A program made the position numbers and the translations under genes. Below, in pieces: positions 1-11,426 of a DNA stretch of 64,000 bases. Below the pieces are notes generated by a model, which was not told where the DNA came from, did no database searches, and was given only the letters and a program-made list of their open reading frames with translations. The stretch's first letter is position 1. Every line of letters begins with the position of its first letter. The stretch comes from Micromonospora inyonensis (GTDB taxonomy: Bacteria > Actinomycetota > Actinomycetes > Mycobacteriales > Micromonosporaceae). The DNA is taken from NCBI RefSeq assembly GCF_900091415.1, contig NZ_FMHU01000002.1, forward strand, positions 2,728,001 to 2,792,000. The letters run 5' to 3'.

Positions 1-69
1 GGGCACGGCAACCACTACGCGCTCGGACCCGAGACGGACGTGGCGCCGCGACGAGCGCGGTGACGTCGG

Positions 70-459
70 TCAGGAGCGCGCGTCGCCGGTGCCTGCCGGG
101 CCGCCGGCGCCGCCGTCCGGGGCGGGCGGGGCCGACCTGCGCTCCCGCCGGCCCCGGGCCAACTCGGTACCGAGGGCGTCCAGCCGTTGCTCCCAGAACC
201 CTCGGTAACGCGCCAGCCACCGGTCGACCTCGGCCAGCGGGGTCGGATCGACCGCGTAGAGCCGCCGGGTCCCCTGGGCGCGGACGGTGGCGAAGCCGTT
301 CTCCCGCAGCACCCGCAGATGCTGGGAGACCGCCGGCTGGGAGATGCCGAACTCCGCCTGGACGACCGCACCGACCTCGCCCGCCGGGCGCTCGCCGTCG
401 GCGAGCAACTCCAGGATCCGCCGGCGGACCGGGTCGCCCAGGACGTCGAAAGCGTGCAC
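70..459 (-). CDS. ArsR-family winged-helix transcriptional regulator
   Basis: Predicted dimeric DNA-binding repressor. Residues 5-85 carry the family fold: LGDPVRRRILELL, then the recognition helix around ISQPAVSQHLRVLREN, then the beta-wing VRAQGTRRLYAVDP. No Cys/His metal site is visible, so it resembles ArsR members that control glyoxalase-type or SRPBCC enzymes rather than metal sensors. The GTG start was chosen because GGAGGTGGAGG lies just upstream. It sits 46 bases downstream of the VOC gene on the same strand, so the two are probably co-transcribed and the regulator probably controls the pair (inference). The last 30 residues are an Arg/Gly/Pro-rich tail without a recognisable domain. 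The ligand is unknown. Confidence 0.88.
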   Translation of the reverse strand: MHAFDVLGDPVRRRILELLADGERPAGEVGAVVQAEFGISQPAVSQHLRVLRENGFATVRAQGTRRLYAVDPTPLAEVDRWLARYRGFWEQRLDALGTELARGRRERRSAPPAPDGGAGGPAGTGDARS

Positions 460-505
460 GACACCTCCACCTCCCTGACGCGCGCCCGACGACGGTACCG
501 GGTGG

Positions 506-901
506 TCAGCCGGCCGGCTGCTGGAGGCTGACCAGGTTGCCGCAGGTGTCGTCGAAGATCGCCGAGACCACCGGGCCGGTCGGCGTCGGGGGCATGGTGA
601 ACCGCACGCCGAGAGCGGCGAGCCGGTCGTGTTCCCGCTGGATGTCGTCGGTGCGCATGATGAGCACGGGTAGCCCGGCCTCCCGCAGCCCCTCCTGGTA
701 GGTCTTCGCGATCGGGTTGCCGTTCGGTTCCAGCAGCAACTCGACCCCGTCGGGCTGGTCGGGGGCGACCACGGTCAGCCAGCGCGCCCCGCCGCCCAGG
801 GGGACGTCGTGGCGGACCGCGAAGCCCAGCAGGTCGGTGTAGAACCGCAGCGCCTTCTCCTGGTCGTCGACGAAAATACTGGTCACGGCGACTTTGATCA
901 C
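506..901 (-). CDS. VOC-fold (glyoxalase/bleomycin-resistance superfamily) protein
   Basis: A 131-residue single-unit protein made of two beta-alpha-beta-beta-beta modules, the usual size of a vicinal-oxygen-chelate half-enzyme that works as a dimer. Visible family marks are the opening KVAVTSIFVDDQEKALRFYTD, the middle ELLLEPNG strand and the closing FDDTCGNLVSLQQP strand. The substrate cannot be read from sequence; members include glyoxalases, dioxygenases and drug-binding proteins. The GTG at 901 is preferred over the GTG at 907 because the AGAGGA site then sits about 8 bases away. It is followed by an ArsR gene, a common pairing in which the regulator controls the VOC protein. The upstream region (902-1000) is unusually AT-rich for this genome and holds TATAAT-like hexamers. 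Confidence 0.85.
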   Translation of the reverse strand: MIKVAVTSIFVDDQEKALRFYTDLLGFAVRHDVPLGGGARWLTVVAPDQPDGVELLLEPNGNPIAKTYQEGLREAGLPVLIMRTDDIQREHDRLAALGVRFTMPPTPTGPVVSAIFDDTCGNLVSLQQPAG

Positions 902-986
902 TGGCACGTCCTCTCGTCGGGATGACTCGGGGAAGCCTTTCAGCCATTGATTATATAAGTCAAGGGTTATAGCGATGAACATTTCG

Positions 987-1022
987 TTGACAACATCGTA
1001 TTGCCATGCTGGTATGGCGGCA
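987..1022 (+). promoter_or_regulatory. Promoter of the 1022 gene, apparently leaderless
   Basis: TTGACA at 987-992 and TGGTAT at 1010-1015 are separated by 17 bases, and the ATG at 1022 lies 7 bases past the -10, where transcription should begin. No Shine-Dalgarno sequence precedes the ATG, so the mRNA is predicted to be leaderless. On the other strand the same AT-rich patch (941-975) offers TATAAT and the imperfect inverted arms TATAA/TTATA 8 bases apart, a possible ArsR operator for the VOC-ArsR pair. Confidence 0.55.
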
Positions 1023-1450
1023 TGACCGACAAGCCGTCCCCGTTCCGTCCCCCGCACCCCGGTGCCGAGCGCGCCCGCCGCGACCACACCGCACTCTTCC
1101 GGATCACCGAGCGGCACGCCGACACCGACGAGCGGCGACGGCGACATGCCCACGCCTACGTGCCCGAGCCCTACGAGGCGGTCAGCCTGGTGCTCGCGCT
1201 GGCCGTCGGCGCGGCCGAGGCGGCACCCGGCGAGGAACCGGTCGACCACGCCGACCTGATGGCCGCGCTGACCCTCGTGCCGCGCGTCCGCGCCGACGTC
1301 GACACCCTGGAGGCCGGACTGCTCTCGCTGGCCCGCAGCCGGGGGATGACCTGGCAGGAGATCGCCTTCGGCCTCGGCCTCGGCAGCGCCCAGGCGGCCC
1401 GGCAACGCTTCGAGCGGGTCGCCGGCCGGACCGGGACCTCCGCCGGCTGA
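1022..1450 (+). CDS. Small HTH-containing protein, function unknown
   Basis: A 142-residue acidic protein. The central part (about residues 40-100) is helical. The C-terminal 40 residues, with MTWQEIAFGLGLGSAQAARQ, read as a sigma-factor-like or MerR-like helix-turn-helix, the 'TWQEIA-LG' pattern seen in actinobacterial DNA-binding proteins of this size. The start ATG at 1022 was preferred to an earlier in-frame TTG because a good promoter places the transcript start there. It diverges from the VOC-ArsR pair across an AT-rich spacer of 120 bases. I do not recognise a characterised homologue; a DNA-binding role is inferred from the helix-turn-helix only. Confidence 0.7.
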   Translation: MTDKPSPFRPPHPGAERARRDHTALFRITERHADTDERRRRHAHAYVPEPYEAVSLVLALAVGAAEAAPGEEPVDHADLMAALTLVPRVRADVDTLEAGLLSLARSRGMTWQEIAFGLGLGSAQAARQRFERVAGRTGTSAG

Positions 1451-1537
1451 CCGCCGGATGTCACCCCGGCGTGGTAGGCATGCCGGTGTCCCCTCGCACA
1501 CACGTGAGGCGGGGACGGGCCGGGAGGGAGCGACGCG

Positions 1538-1891
1538 GTGACCCGCGACGAGATGCTGGCGTACTGCCTGGGAAAACCGGGCGCCTGGGAGGACCACCCC
1601 TGGGAGGACGACACGGTGGTCAAGGTCGGCAGCCGGATCTTCGCCTTCCTCGGGAGCCCGGACGCGGCGACCGTCGGGGTCAAGTGCGGTCCGGACCGTG
1701 ACGTCGCCGACGAGTGGCTGCACCGGTACCCGGAGGACGCCCGGCCCTCCGCCTACATCGGCCGGTCCGGCTGGAACACGCTGCGCCTCGACGGCGCGAT
1801 CGCCGACGACGAGCTACGCGAAGCGGTCGACGCCTCGTACGACACGATCGTGGCCAAGCTGCCGAAACGCGAGCGGCCGACCGCGTCCTGA
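1538..1891 (+). CDS. MmcQ/YjbR family protein
   Basis: A 117-residue protein of the MmcQ/YjbR family (CyaY-like fold). The family's signatures are visible: the opening 'LAYCLGKPGAWEDHPW', the VKVGSRIFAFL strand, VGVKCGPD, and the late 'YIGRSGWNTLRLDGAI..ELRE..DASYD' block. Members are often annotated as DNA-binding, but the biochemical role is not established. The GTG start has GGGAGGGAG about 10 bases upstream. It ends 47 bases before the convergent argH stop, with a perfect inverted repeat between them. Confidence 0.85.
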   Translation: MTRDEMLAYCLGKPGAWEDHPWEDDTVVKVGSRIFAFLGSPDAATVGVKCGPDRDVADEWLHRYPEDARPSAYIGRSGWNTLRLDGAIADDELREAVDASYDTIVAKLPKRERPTAS

Positions 1892-1896
1892 CCGAC

Positions 1897-1930
1897 GTCG
1901 CGGCGTACGGGTGTCCCCGCACGCCGCGAC
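1897..1930. terminator. Bidirectional terminator hairpin
   Basis: Perfect 10-base inverted arms (1897-1906 and 1921-1930) around a 14-base loop, exactly between the convergent MmcQ/YjbR gene and argH. There is no T-run, as is usual for high-GC actinobacterial terminators. Confidence 0.6.
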
Positions 1931-1938
1931 GGCCACGC

Positions 1939-3402
1939 TCAGCGGGGGACGACCGTCTCGGCGGCCCACTCCCGCCAGCCGGCCAGTTGGTCGGCGGCGG
2001 CGGCGAGCTGGTCGGCGACCGGGCCGGGCCCGGTCGAGCCGGGCGTGGTCCGGGCCGCCAGCGCCGAGCGGACCGAGAGCACGTCCCGCACCGACGGGTC
2101 GAGGTGCCCGCTGACCGCCGCCAGGTCGGCGTCGGAGACCTCGTCGAGGGCGCAGTCCCGGGCCACGCAGAGCGCCACGAGCCGGCCGGTGATCTCGTGT
2201 GCCTCGCGGAACGGCACGTTGCGCCGGACCAGCCAGTCGGCGACCTCGGTGGCCAGCGAGAAACCGACCGGCGCGGCGGCGACCAGCCGGTCCACCCGCA
2301 CCGTCATGGTGGAAATCATCCCGGCGAGGGCGGGCAGCAGCAGCTCCAGGGTGTCGACCGCGTCGAAGGCCGGCTCCTTGTCCTCCTGCATGTCCCGGTC
2401 GTAGGTCATCGGCAGGCCCTTGAGCATGGTCAGCACGCTCATCAGCCCGCCGACCAGACGACCGGACTTGCCCCGGGCCAGCTCGGCGACGTCCGCGTTC
2501 TTCTTCTGCGGCATGATCGACGACCCGGTGGCGAAGGCGTCGTCCAGCTCGACCCAGCCGAACTCGTGCGACGTCCAGAGCACCACCTCCTCGCCGAGGC
2601 GGGACAGGTGCACCCCGATCATCGCGGTGACGAAGAGGAACTCGGCGACGAAGTCCCGGTCGGCGACCGCGTCCATCGAGTTCGCGAACGAGGTGCGGAA
2701 ACCCAGCTCCTTGGAGACGGCCACCGGGTCCAGCGGCAGGCCGGAACCGGCGAGCGCACCCGCGCCGAGCGGGCTCACCGCGGTGCGGTGGTCCCAGTCG
2801 CGCAGCCGCTCCAGGTCCCTCAGCAGCGGGTGCACGTGCGCCAGCAGCCAGTGGCCGAAGGTGACCGGCTGGGCGTGCTGGAGGTGGGTCATCCCCGGCG
2901 CGGCGGTGTCGACGTGCCGTCCGGCCTGCTCCACCAGGGCCTCGGCCAGCTCGACCAGCCGGGCGGCCACCCCCCGGGCGTGGTCGCGCAGGTAGAGCCG
3001 CAGGTCGGTGGCGACCTGGTCGTTGCGGGACCGGCCGGCGCGCAGCTTGCCGCCCAGGGTGCCCAGGCGTTCCAGCAGACCCCGCTCCAGGGCGGTGTGC
3101 ACGTCCTCGTCGTCGACGGTGGGGCGGAACGCCCCGGAGGCGCAGGCCGCCTCCAGGTCGTCGAGGGCGGCGAGGATCCGGCCCAGTTCGTCCGGGTCGA
3201 GCAGGCCGGCGCCGGCCAGGACCCGGGCGTGCGCCCGGGAGCCGGCGATGTCGTACGGGGCCAGGCGCCAGTCGAACTGCACGCTCACCGACAGTCGGGC
3301 CAGGGCCTCCGACGGGCCACCGGCGAACCGGCCACCCCAGAGGCTCGTCCGGTTGGTCGCGGCACTGTTCTCGGTCAGACTCTTGTCGTCCACCCCGCCC
3401 AT
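1939..3402 (-). CDS. argH: Argininosuccinate lyase
   Basis: Cleaves argininosuccinate to arginine and fumarate, the last step of arginine synthesis; cytosolic homotetramer of the fumarase/aspartase superfamily. About 487 residues, normal length. The superfamily signature GSSIMPQKKNADVAELARG is present; most family members have Pro where this one has Ala after KKN. N-terminal LWGGRFAGGP, typical of ArgH, is near residue 20. The ATG at 3402 was chosen; a GTG at 3414, in the same frame and closer to the argG stop, is an alternative. It is the last gene of the arg operon and is followed by a convergent terminator hairpin. Confidence 0.96.
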   Translation of the reverse strand: MGGVDDKSLTENSAATNRTSLWGGRFAGGPSEALARLSVSVQFDWRLAPYDIAGSRAHARVLAGAGLLDPDELGRILAALDDLEAACASGAFRPTVDDEDVHTALERGLLERLGTLGGKLRAGRSRNDQVATDLRLYLRDHARGVAARLVELAEALVEQAGRHVDTAAPGMTHLQHAQPVTFGHWLLAHVHPLLRDLERLRDWDHRTAVSPLGAGALAGSGLPLDPVAVSKELGFRTSFANSMDAVADRDFVAEFLFVTAMIGVHLSRLGEEVVLWTSHEFGWVELDDAFATGSSIMPQKKNADVAELARGKSGRLVGGLMSVLTMLKGLPMTYDRDMQEDKEPAFDAVDTLELLLPALAGMISTMTVRVDRLVAAAPVGFSLATEVADWLVRRNVPFREAHEITGRLVALCVARDCALDEVSDADLAAVSGHLDPSVRDVLSVRSALAARTTPGSTGPGPVADQLAAAADQLAGWREWAAETVVPR

Positions 3403-3419
3403 TGTGGTGGTCACCGCCG

Positions 3420-4618
3420 TCAGCCGCCCAGCCGGGCGTCCCGGGCCGCGGCCATCTTGCTCGGCAGGCCCCACAGCTGCACGAAGCCCTTGGCCAGGGA
3501 CTGGTCGAAGGTGTCCCCGGTGTCGTAGGTGGCCAGGCCGAAGTCGTAGAGGCTGGCCTCGGAACGCCGGCCGGTGACGGTGGCCCGCCCGCCGTGCAGG
3601 GTCAGCCGCACCTCGCCGGAGACCTGCTGCTGGGCGTCGTCGATGAAGGCGTCCAGCGCCCGCTTGAGCGGGGAGAACCAGAGGCCGTCGTAGACCAGCT
3701 CGCCCCAGCGCTGGTCGACGCCGCGCTTGAACCGGGCCAGGTCCCGCTCGACGGTGACCGCCTCCAGTTCCTGGTGGGCGGTGATCAGGGCGATCGCGCC
3801 CGGGGCCTCGTACACCTCGCGGCTCTTGATGCCGACGAGCCGGTCCTCGACCATGTCCAGCCGGCCGACCCCCTGCGCACCGGCCCGCCGGTTCAGCTCA
3901 CCGATCGCCTGGTACGGGGTGACGGTCTCCCCGTCGATCGCCACGGGCACACCGGCGTCGAAGGTGATGACCACCTCGTCGGCGTCGCGCGGCTCCGCCG
4001 GGTCGGACGTGTACGAGTAGAGGTCCTCGATCGGACCGTTCCAGATGTCCTCCAGGAAGCCGGTCTCCACCGCCCGGCCCCAGAGGTTCTGGTCGATCGA
4101 GTACGGCGACTTCGCCGACACGTCGATCGGCAGTCCCTTCTCCTCGGCGAAGGCGATCGCCTTGTCCCGGGTCCAGGCGAAGTCCCGGGCCGGGGCGATG
4201 ATCTTCAGGTCCGGGGCGAGCGCGGCCAGGCCGACCTCGAAGCGGACCTGGTCGTTGCCCTTGCCGGTGCAGCCGTGCGAGACGATGGTGCCGCCGTGCG
4301 TGCGGGCCGCCGCGACCAGGTGCTTGACGATCAGCGGCCGGCTGAGCGCGGACACCAGCGGGTAGCGGTCCATGTAGAGGGCGTTGGCCCGCATCGCGGG
4401 CAGGCAGTACTCGGCGGCGAACTCGTCGCGCGCGTCGACCACCTCGGACTCCACCGCGCCGCAGTCCAGCGCGCGCTGCCGGATGGCGTCGAGGTCCTCG
4501 CCGCCCTGCCCGACGTCGACCGCGACCGCGATCACCTCGGCGCCGGTCTGCTCGGCCAGGTAGGGAATGGCGACGGAGGTGTCCAGCCCTCCGGAGTACG
4601 CCAGGACGACCCGCTCGG

Positions 4619-4622
<4 letters not shown>
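3420..4622 (-). CDS. argG: Argininosuccinate synthase
   Basis: Joins citrulline and aspartate with ATP to give argininosuccinate. 400 residues, the usual length. The ATP-pyrophosphatase loop SGGLDTS is at residues 10-16, followed by the typical [15 protein letters not shown] segment near residue 116. Its ATG overlaps the argR stop by 4 bases (ATGA), and argH starts shortly downstream, so translation coupling is likely. Expected to be controlled by ArgR at the argC promoter. Confidence 0.98.
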
Positions 4623-7279
<2,657 letters not shown>

Positions 7280-7283
<4 letters not shown>

Positions 7284-8167
7284 GACGGGATCACCATCGT
7301 TCCGAACCCTTCCGAGGTGAACACCTCGAGCAGTGTGGAGTGGGCGACGCGGCCGTCCACCACGTGCGCGGCGGGGACGCCGCCGCGCACCGCCCGCAGG
7401 CACGCCTCCATCTTCGGGACCATGCCGGACTCCAGCCGGGGCAGCAGCTCCGCCAGGTCGTCGACGGTGATCTCGCTGACCAGGCTGGTGGTGTCCGGCC
7501 AGTCCGTGTAGAGACCGGGCACGTCGGTGAGGACGACGAGCTTGCGGGCCCGCAGGGCGACGGCGAGCGCGGCGGCGGCGGTGTCGGCGTTGAGGTTGTG
7601 CAGCACCCCGTCGGCGTCCGGCGCGACGGTCGAGATCACCGGGATCCGGCCGGCGGCGACCAGGTCGGTCACCGCGGAGACGTCGACCGACCCGACGTCC
7701 CCGACCAGGCCGATGTCGACCGGCTTCCCGTCAACGTAGGCGGGCCGGCGCACGGCGGTGAAGAGCCGGGCGTCCTCGCCGGAGAGGCCGACCGCGAACG
7801 GGCCGTGGGCGTTGATCAGGCCGACGAGTTCCCGGCCGACCTGGCCGACCAGGACCATCCGGACGACCTCCATCGCCTCGCCGGTGGTGACCCGCAGGCC
7901 GCCCCGGAACTCGCTGGTGATGCCGAGCCGGTCGAGCATCGCGGAGATCTGCGGCCCCCCGCCGTGCACCACCACCGGCTTCAGGCCGGCGTGGCGGAGG
8001 AACACCATGTCGGTGGCGAAGGCCCGCTGGAGTGCCGGGTCGATCATCGCGTTGCCGCCGTACTTGACGACCACGGTGGCCCCGGCGAAGCGGGCCAGCC
8101 AGGGCAGCGCCTCGATCAGCGTGGCGGCCTTGGCCTGGGCGCGGGTGAGATCGCTGGTCAGGGTCAT
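7280..8167 (-). CDS. argB: Acetylglutamate kinase
   Basis: Phosphorylates N-acetylglutamate, usually the arginine-inhibited step of the pathway. 295 residues of the amino-acid kinase fold: [10 protein letters not shown] near residue 33, [11 protein letters not shown] near residue 70, and the C-terminal [22 protein letters not shown] block. The N-terminal helix ([17 protein letters not shown]) is the kind found in hexameric, arginine-sensitive enzymes. It is coupled by ATGA overlaps to argJ upstream and argD downstream. Confidence 0.97.
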
Positions 8168-9336
8168 GAGGAGTAGGCCGAGTTCTCGTGCACGTACGCG
8201 TGGGACAGGTCGTTGGTCCAGACGGTGGCCTGGTCGCCGCCGGCGTGCAGGTCGATCCGGATGGTGACGTCCCGACCGGTCAGGTCGACCTTCGAGCGGT
8301 CCTCGGCGGCGGCCCCGCCCCGGCACACCCAGACGCCGTTGACGGCGACGTCGACGCCGTCCGGCTCGAAGGCGGCGGCGGTGGTGCCGACGGCGGCGAG
8401 GATCCGTCCCCAGTTCGGGTCGTTGCCGAAGAGCGCGGTCTTGACCAGGTTGTTCCGCGCGACCGCGCGACCCACCTCGACCGCGTCGTCGGCGTCGGCC
8501 GCGCCGACCACCTCGATGGCGATCTGCTTGGTGGCGCCCTCGGCGTCGGCGAGGAGCTGCTGGGCCAGGTCGTGGCAGGCGGCGGTGACCGCGGCGGTCA
8601 GCTCCGCTTCGGTCGGCTCGATACCGGAAGCGCCGCTGGCCAGCAGAAGCACGGTGTCGTTGGTGGACATGCAGCCGTCCGAGTCGATCCGGTCGAAGGT
8701 GACCCGGCAGGCGGCGCGCAGCGCGGCGTCGAGCGCGGCGGGGCCGGCGACCGCGTCGGTGGTGAGCACGCAGAGCATGGTCGCCATGGCCGGGGCGAGC
8801 ATGCCCGCGCCCTTGGCCATCCCGCCGACGGTCCAGCCGGTGCCCCGGACGAGGGTGGTCTTCGGTCGGGTGTCGGTGGTCATGATCGCCTCGGCGGCGT
8901 CGTCCCCACCGTCCCGGGAGAGTCCCCGGATCGCCGCCCGCACGCCGGTGAGCAGCTTCGGCATCGGCAGCCGCTCGCCGATCAGCCCGGTGGAGCAGAT
9001 CGCCACGTCGCCCGCGCCGAGCCGCAGGCGAGGGCTGGCCGAGGTGAGCGCGGCGGCGGTGTGCTCGGCGGTGGCGTGGGTGTCCTGGAAGCCGGCCGGG
9101 CCGGTGCACGCGTTCGCGCCGCCCGAGTTGAGCACCACCGCGCGGACCACGCCGCCCCGGACGACCTGCTGGGTCCAGAGCACGGGGGCGGCCTTGACCC
9201 GGTTTGCGGTGAACACCCCGGCCACGGTGGCGTCGGGACCGTCGTTGACGACGAGGGCGATGTCGGAGGCGCCGCTGGTCTTGAGCCCGGCGGCGACGCC
9301 GGACGCCCGGAACCCCCGGGGCGCGGTGACGGTCAC
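8164..9336 (-). CDS. argJ: Bifunctional ornithine acetyltransferase / N-acetylglutamate synthase
   Basis: Recycles the acetyl group from acetylornithine to glutamate. 390 residues, normal. The self-cleavage motif [18 protein letters not shown], whose Thr becomes the new N-terminal nucleophile of the beta chain, is near residue 185, preceded by MAKGAG. The GTG start at 9336 was chosen because AAAGGAGGA lies 5-6 bases upstream; that ribosome binding site is the end of a repeated intergenic element. Longer upstream readings in this frame only translate the repeat. The stop overlaps argB. Confidence 0.96.
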   Translation of the reverse strand: MTVTAPRGFRASGVAAGLKTSGASDIALVVNDGPDATVAGVFTANRVKAAPVLWTQQVVRGGVVRAVVLNSGGANACTGPAGFQDTHATAEHTAAALTSASPRLRLGAGDVAICSTGLIGERLPMPKLLTGVRAAIRGLSRDGGDDAAEAIMTTDTRPKTTLVRGTGWTVGGMAKGAGMLAPAMATMLCVLTTDAVAGPAALDAALRAACRVTFDRIDSDGCMSTNDTVLLLASGASGIEPTEAELTAAVTAACHDLAQQLLADAEGATKQIAIEVVGAADADDAVEVGRAVARNNLVKTALFGNDPNWGRILAAVGTTAAAFEPDGVDVAVNGVWVCRGGAAAEDRSKVDLTGRDVTIRIDLHAGGDQATVWTNDLSHAYVHENSAYSS

Positions 9337-9342
9337 CGTGTC

Positions 9343-9459
9343 CTCCTTTCGTTCGCGACTGCGGGGCTCCGCTGCGCTGCACTCCTCACGCTCACGGGGC
9401 TCTCCTTTCGTTCGCGACTGCGGGGCTCCGCTGCGCTGCACTCCTCACGCTCACGGGGC
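9343..9459 (-). repeat. Two tandem copies of a 58-base intergenic repeat
   Basis: Bases 9343-9400 and 9402-9459 are identical over 58 bases, with a period of 59. Read on the minus strand each copy starts GCCCCGTGAGCGTGAGGAG and ends CGAACGAAAGGAG. The TGA of argC is formed by the first bases of the upstream copy (9451-9453), and the ribosome binding site of argJ by the last bases of the downstream copy. I recall this element as dispersed in Micromonospora and Salinispora genomes, often mistaken for the N-terminus of proteins; that is from memory, not shown here. Confidence 0.85.
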
Positions 9460-10455
9460 GATCCCCCAGACGGAGAGGCCGGTGGTCTCGGGCAGGCCGA
9501 GCATCAGGTTGGCGCACTGCACCGCCTGGCTGGCCGCGCCCTTGCCGAGGTTGTCGATCGCGCTGACCACGATCACCCGACCGCTGTCGGCGTCCCGGGT
9601 GGCCTGGAGGTGACAGGAGTTGGAGCCGAGCGTGGCGGCGGTGTGCGGCCAGCGCCCCTCGGGCAGCAGATGCACGAAGGGCTCGTCCGCGTACGCCTCG
9701 GCGAGCACCGCGCGCGGGTCCACGTCGGCAGTGGCCGGTACGGCGGTGACCGTGGCGAGGATGCCGCGCGGCATCGGCGCGAGGACCGGGGTGAAGCTCA
9801 GCCCGGTCGCGCCGCTGGCCTGCTTGATCTCGGGCACGTGCTGGTGCGCGCCGACCTTGTAGGGCGAGAGGTCGCCCATCACCTCGCTGCCCAGCAGGTG
9901 CGACTTGGCCGTCCGGCCGGCGCCGGAGGTGCCGGAGGCGGCGACCACGACCACGTCGGCGGGCGAGACCGCCCCGGCGGCGACCAGCGGCGCGAGCGCG
10001 AGGGTGGTGGCCACCGCGTAGCAGCCGGTGGCGGCGACCCGGTCGGCGGCGGCGATCGCCGCGCGCTGGCCGGCCAGCTCGGGCAGGCCGTAGGTCCAGG
10101 TCCCGGCGTGCGGGCCCTCGTAGTACCGCTGCCAGGCGGCGGCGTCGGCCAGTCGGTGGTCGGCCCCGAGGTCGACCACCCGCACCGTCGGGGGAAGCGT
10201 GGCGGCGAGCGCCGCCGACTCGCCGTGCGGCAGGGCCAGGAAGACCAGGTCCGCGTCGGCCAGGGCCGCCGGGTCGGTGACGGCGAAGGTCAGGTCCAGC
10301 CCGGCCAACTGCGGATGTACGGCGGCGACCGGCTGGCCCGCCTGGCTGTGCGCGGTGGCGGCGACGAGGTCGAACTCCGGGTGCCCCGCGATCAGGCGCA
10401 GCAGCTCGCCCCCGGCGTAGCCGCTCGCCCCCGCGACCGCGATTCGGATACCCAT
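9451..10455 (-). CDS. argC: N-acetyl-gamma-glutamyl-phosphate reductase
   Basis: NADPH-dependent reduction of acetylglutamyl phosphate to the semialdehyde. 334 residues. The N-terminal GASGYAGGELLRL nucleotide-binding loop and the active-site Cys in ATGCYAVATTL (near residue 143) are present, as are HQHVPEIKQ and the late AIDNLGKGAASQAVQ. The ATG at 10455 has GGAGG 5 bases upstream; a GTG two codons earlier is too close to it. First gene of the arg operon. Its stop codon lies inside an intergenic repeat element. Confidence 0.97.
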   Translation of the reverse strand: MGIRIAVAGASGYAGGELLRLIAGHPEFDLVAATAHSQAGQPVAAVHPQLAGLDLTFAVTDPAALADADLVFLALPHGESAALAATLPPTVRVVDLGADHRLADAAAWQRYYEGPHAGTWTYGLPELAGQRAAIAAADRVAATGCYAVATTLALAPLVAAGAVSPADVVVVAASGTSGAGRTAKSHLLGSEVMGDLSPYKVGAHQHVPEIKQASGATGLSFTPVLAPMPRGILATVTAVPATADVDPRAVLAEAYADEPFVHLLPEGRWPHTAATLGSNSCHLQATRDADSGRVIVVSAIDNLGKGAASQAVQCANLMLGLPETTGLSVWGIAP

Positions 10456-10464
10456 ACCCACCTC

Positions 10465-10539
10465 CGCATGACTATGCAGTCAGGCTAGCAGGAGCGAGAT
10501 CCGAACCGCAAATTCCTACGGAGCACTGCATGACGATGG
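10465..10539 (-). promoter_or_regulatory. arg operon promoter with two ArgR-type boxes
   Basis: On the minus strand TTGCGG (10511-10506) and TAGCCT (10487-10482) are 18 bases apart, a good actinobacterial promoter about 30 bases before argC. The sequence CATAGTCATGC overlaps the expected start of transcription (10467-10477). A near copy, CATCGTCATGC, lies about 62 bases upstream (10529-10539). Their fit to the partly palindromic TGCAT-rich ARG boxes of actinobacteria and the argR gene in the operon suggest ArgR-mediated repression, perhaps by looping (inference). Confidence 0.6.
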
Positions 10540-10607
10540 ATTGGGTGTGCGGTACAGCCGTATCGACTTCGGCGCGGACAGCACCGGCACACCCAACACG
10601 GCAACGG

Positions 10608-11426
10608 TCAGGTCGGCTCCACGGCCAGCCCGTACTGACGCTGGTGGGCGCGGATCGCCGCATCCCATGCCTCGGTGTACTCCGACGGGCCGAGCCCCAG
10701 GTCATGGTGCCCCTTCAGAGCATCCCGAAGCAGATCGGCCAGCTCCATGGGCACCCGTCGGCGCTCTTCGGCGTACTCGCCGAAGACCTGGGCGAACTGC
10801 TTCTCTGTCAGGCGTGCCGCATGTCGGGTGACCGGATCGTCGTGCAGGTTGCAGAGCACTTCGCGCCATCGACTGGTCAGCTCCTCCGCCTGCCGGGTAC
10901 GCAGAGTGGCCAGCTCGTGTGCACACTCAAGACTGATCCGCTCCTCCCAGTACGGCCGCAGGCGCTCGCGGATCCGCTGATCGGGCAGTACGCGTACCTG
11001 GACGGTGAACCGCGGGCCCTCACCCGTGCGGGGCCAGGACTTGCCGGCGAAGTGGGCGTTCAAGTCCTGTTCCAGCTGGTGCGACCGGTGCGGTTCGCGT
11101 CGCCGGGCGAGGTCGGCCGACTGGTCCCGGACGAGGTGGCCGGCCCAGCCGAGGTAACCGTCGATCCGCTCGCGAAACTCACTGAAAGACCCGCCCTTCC
11201 CCGTCCAGGTGTAGGCGGGGTGCACGTGGAAGTCAAAGGCGTCCCCCATGGCCGGCACGCGCAACGGTTCCGGCGCCTCCCGGCGTAGCACCAGGTTTGC
11301 GAGCGGCGGCGGGGCCGGCGCAGTGATGAGCACCTCCGGCGCGGTCGTGTGGGTGGAGTCCCGCCACCAGCGGCTGAACCGCGCACAGAGCGACGTGACG
11401 GATCGATCGGACGAGAAGACGGTCAT
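10608..11426 (-). CDS. Unknown protein, third gene of the cyclase-like/NTPase operon
   Basis: 272 residues. No signal peptide or membrane segment. Residues about 30-150 look like a beta-rich domain (LRVPAMGDAFDFHVHPAYTW, then FTVQVRVLPDQ). Residues 150-225 are a long charged helical stretch (RERLRPYWEERISLECAHEL and onward) likely to form a coiled coil. The layout, a beta domain then a long helix, loosely recalls SPFH-type proteins, but no signature supports that. The ATG overlaps the stop of the large NTPase gene by 4 bases (ATGA), so it is translationally coupled and presumably works with it. Codon use is less extreme in GC than in the neighbouring arg genes. Function unknown. Confidence 0.75.
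   Translation of the reverse strand: MTVFSSDRSVTSLCARFSRWWRDSTHTTAPEVLITAPAPPPLANLVLRREAPEPLRVPAMGDAFDFHVHPAYTWTGKGGSFSEFRERIDGYLGWAGHLVRDQSADLARRREPHRSHQLEQDLNAHFAGKSWPRTGEGPRFTVQVRVLPDQRIRERLRPYWEERISLECAHELATLRTRQAEELTSRWREVLCNLHDDPVTRHAARLTEKQFAQVFGEYAEERRRVPMELADLLRDALKGHHDLGLGPSEYTEAWDAAIRAHQRQYGLAVEPT

Noticed and set aside
1..69. Gene at the left edge
   Set aside because: Only 69 bases remain before the ArsR stop, too little to support a call.
9343..9459. CRISPR-like repeat
   Set aside because: Only two copies with no real spacer, at an operon junction, and with coding-related ends.
8188..10488. Very long open frames antisense to the arg, pyr and rib genes
   Set aside because: They are expected from the strong G/C bias at third codon positions and give low-complexity, Arg/Pro/Gly-rich products without ribosome sites.
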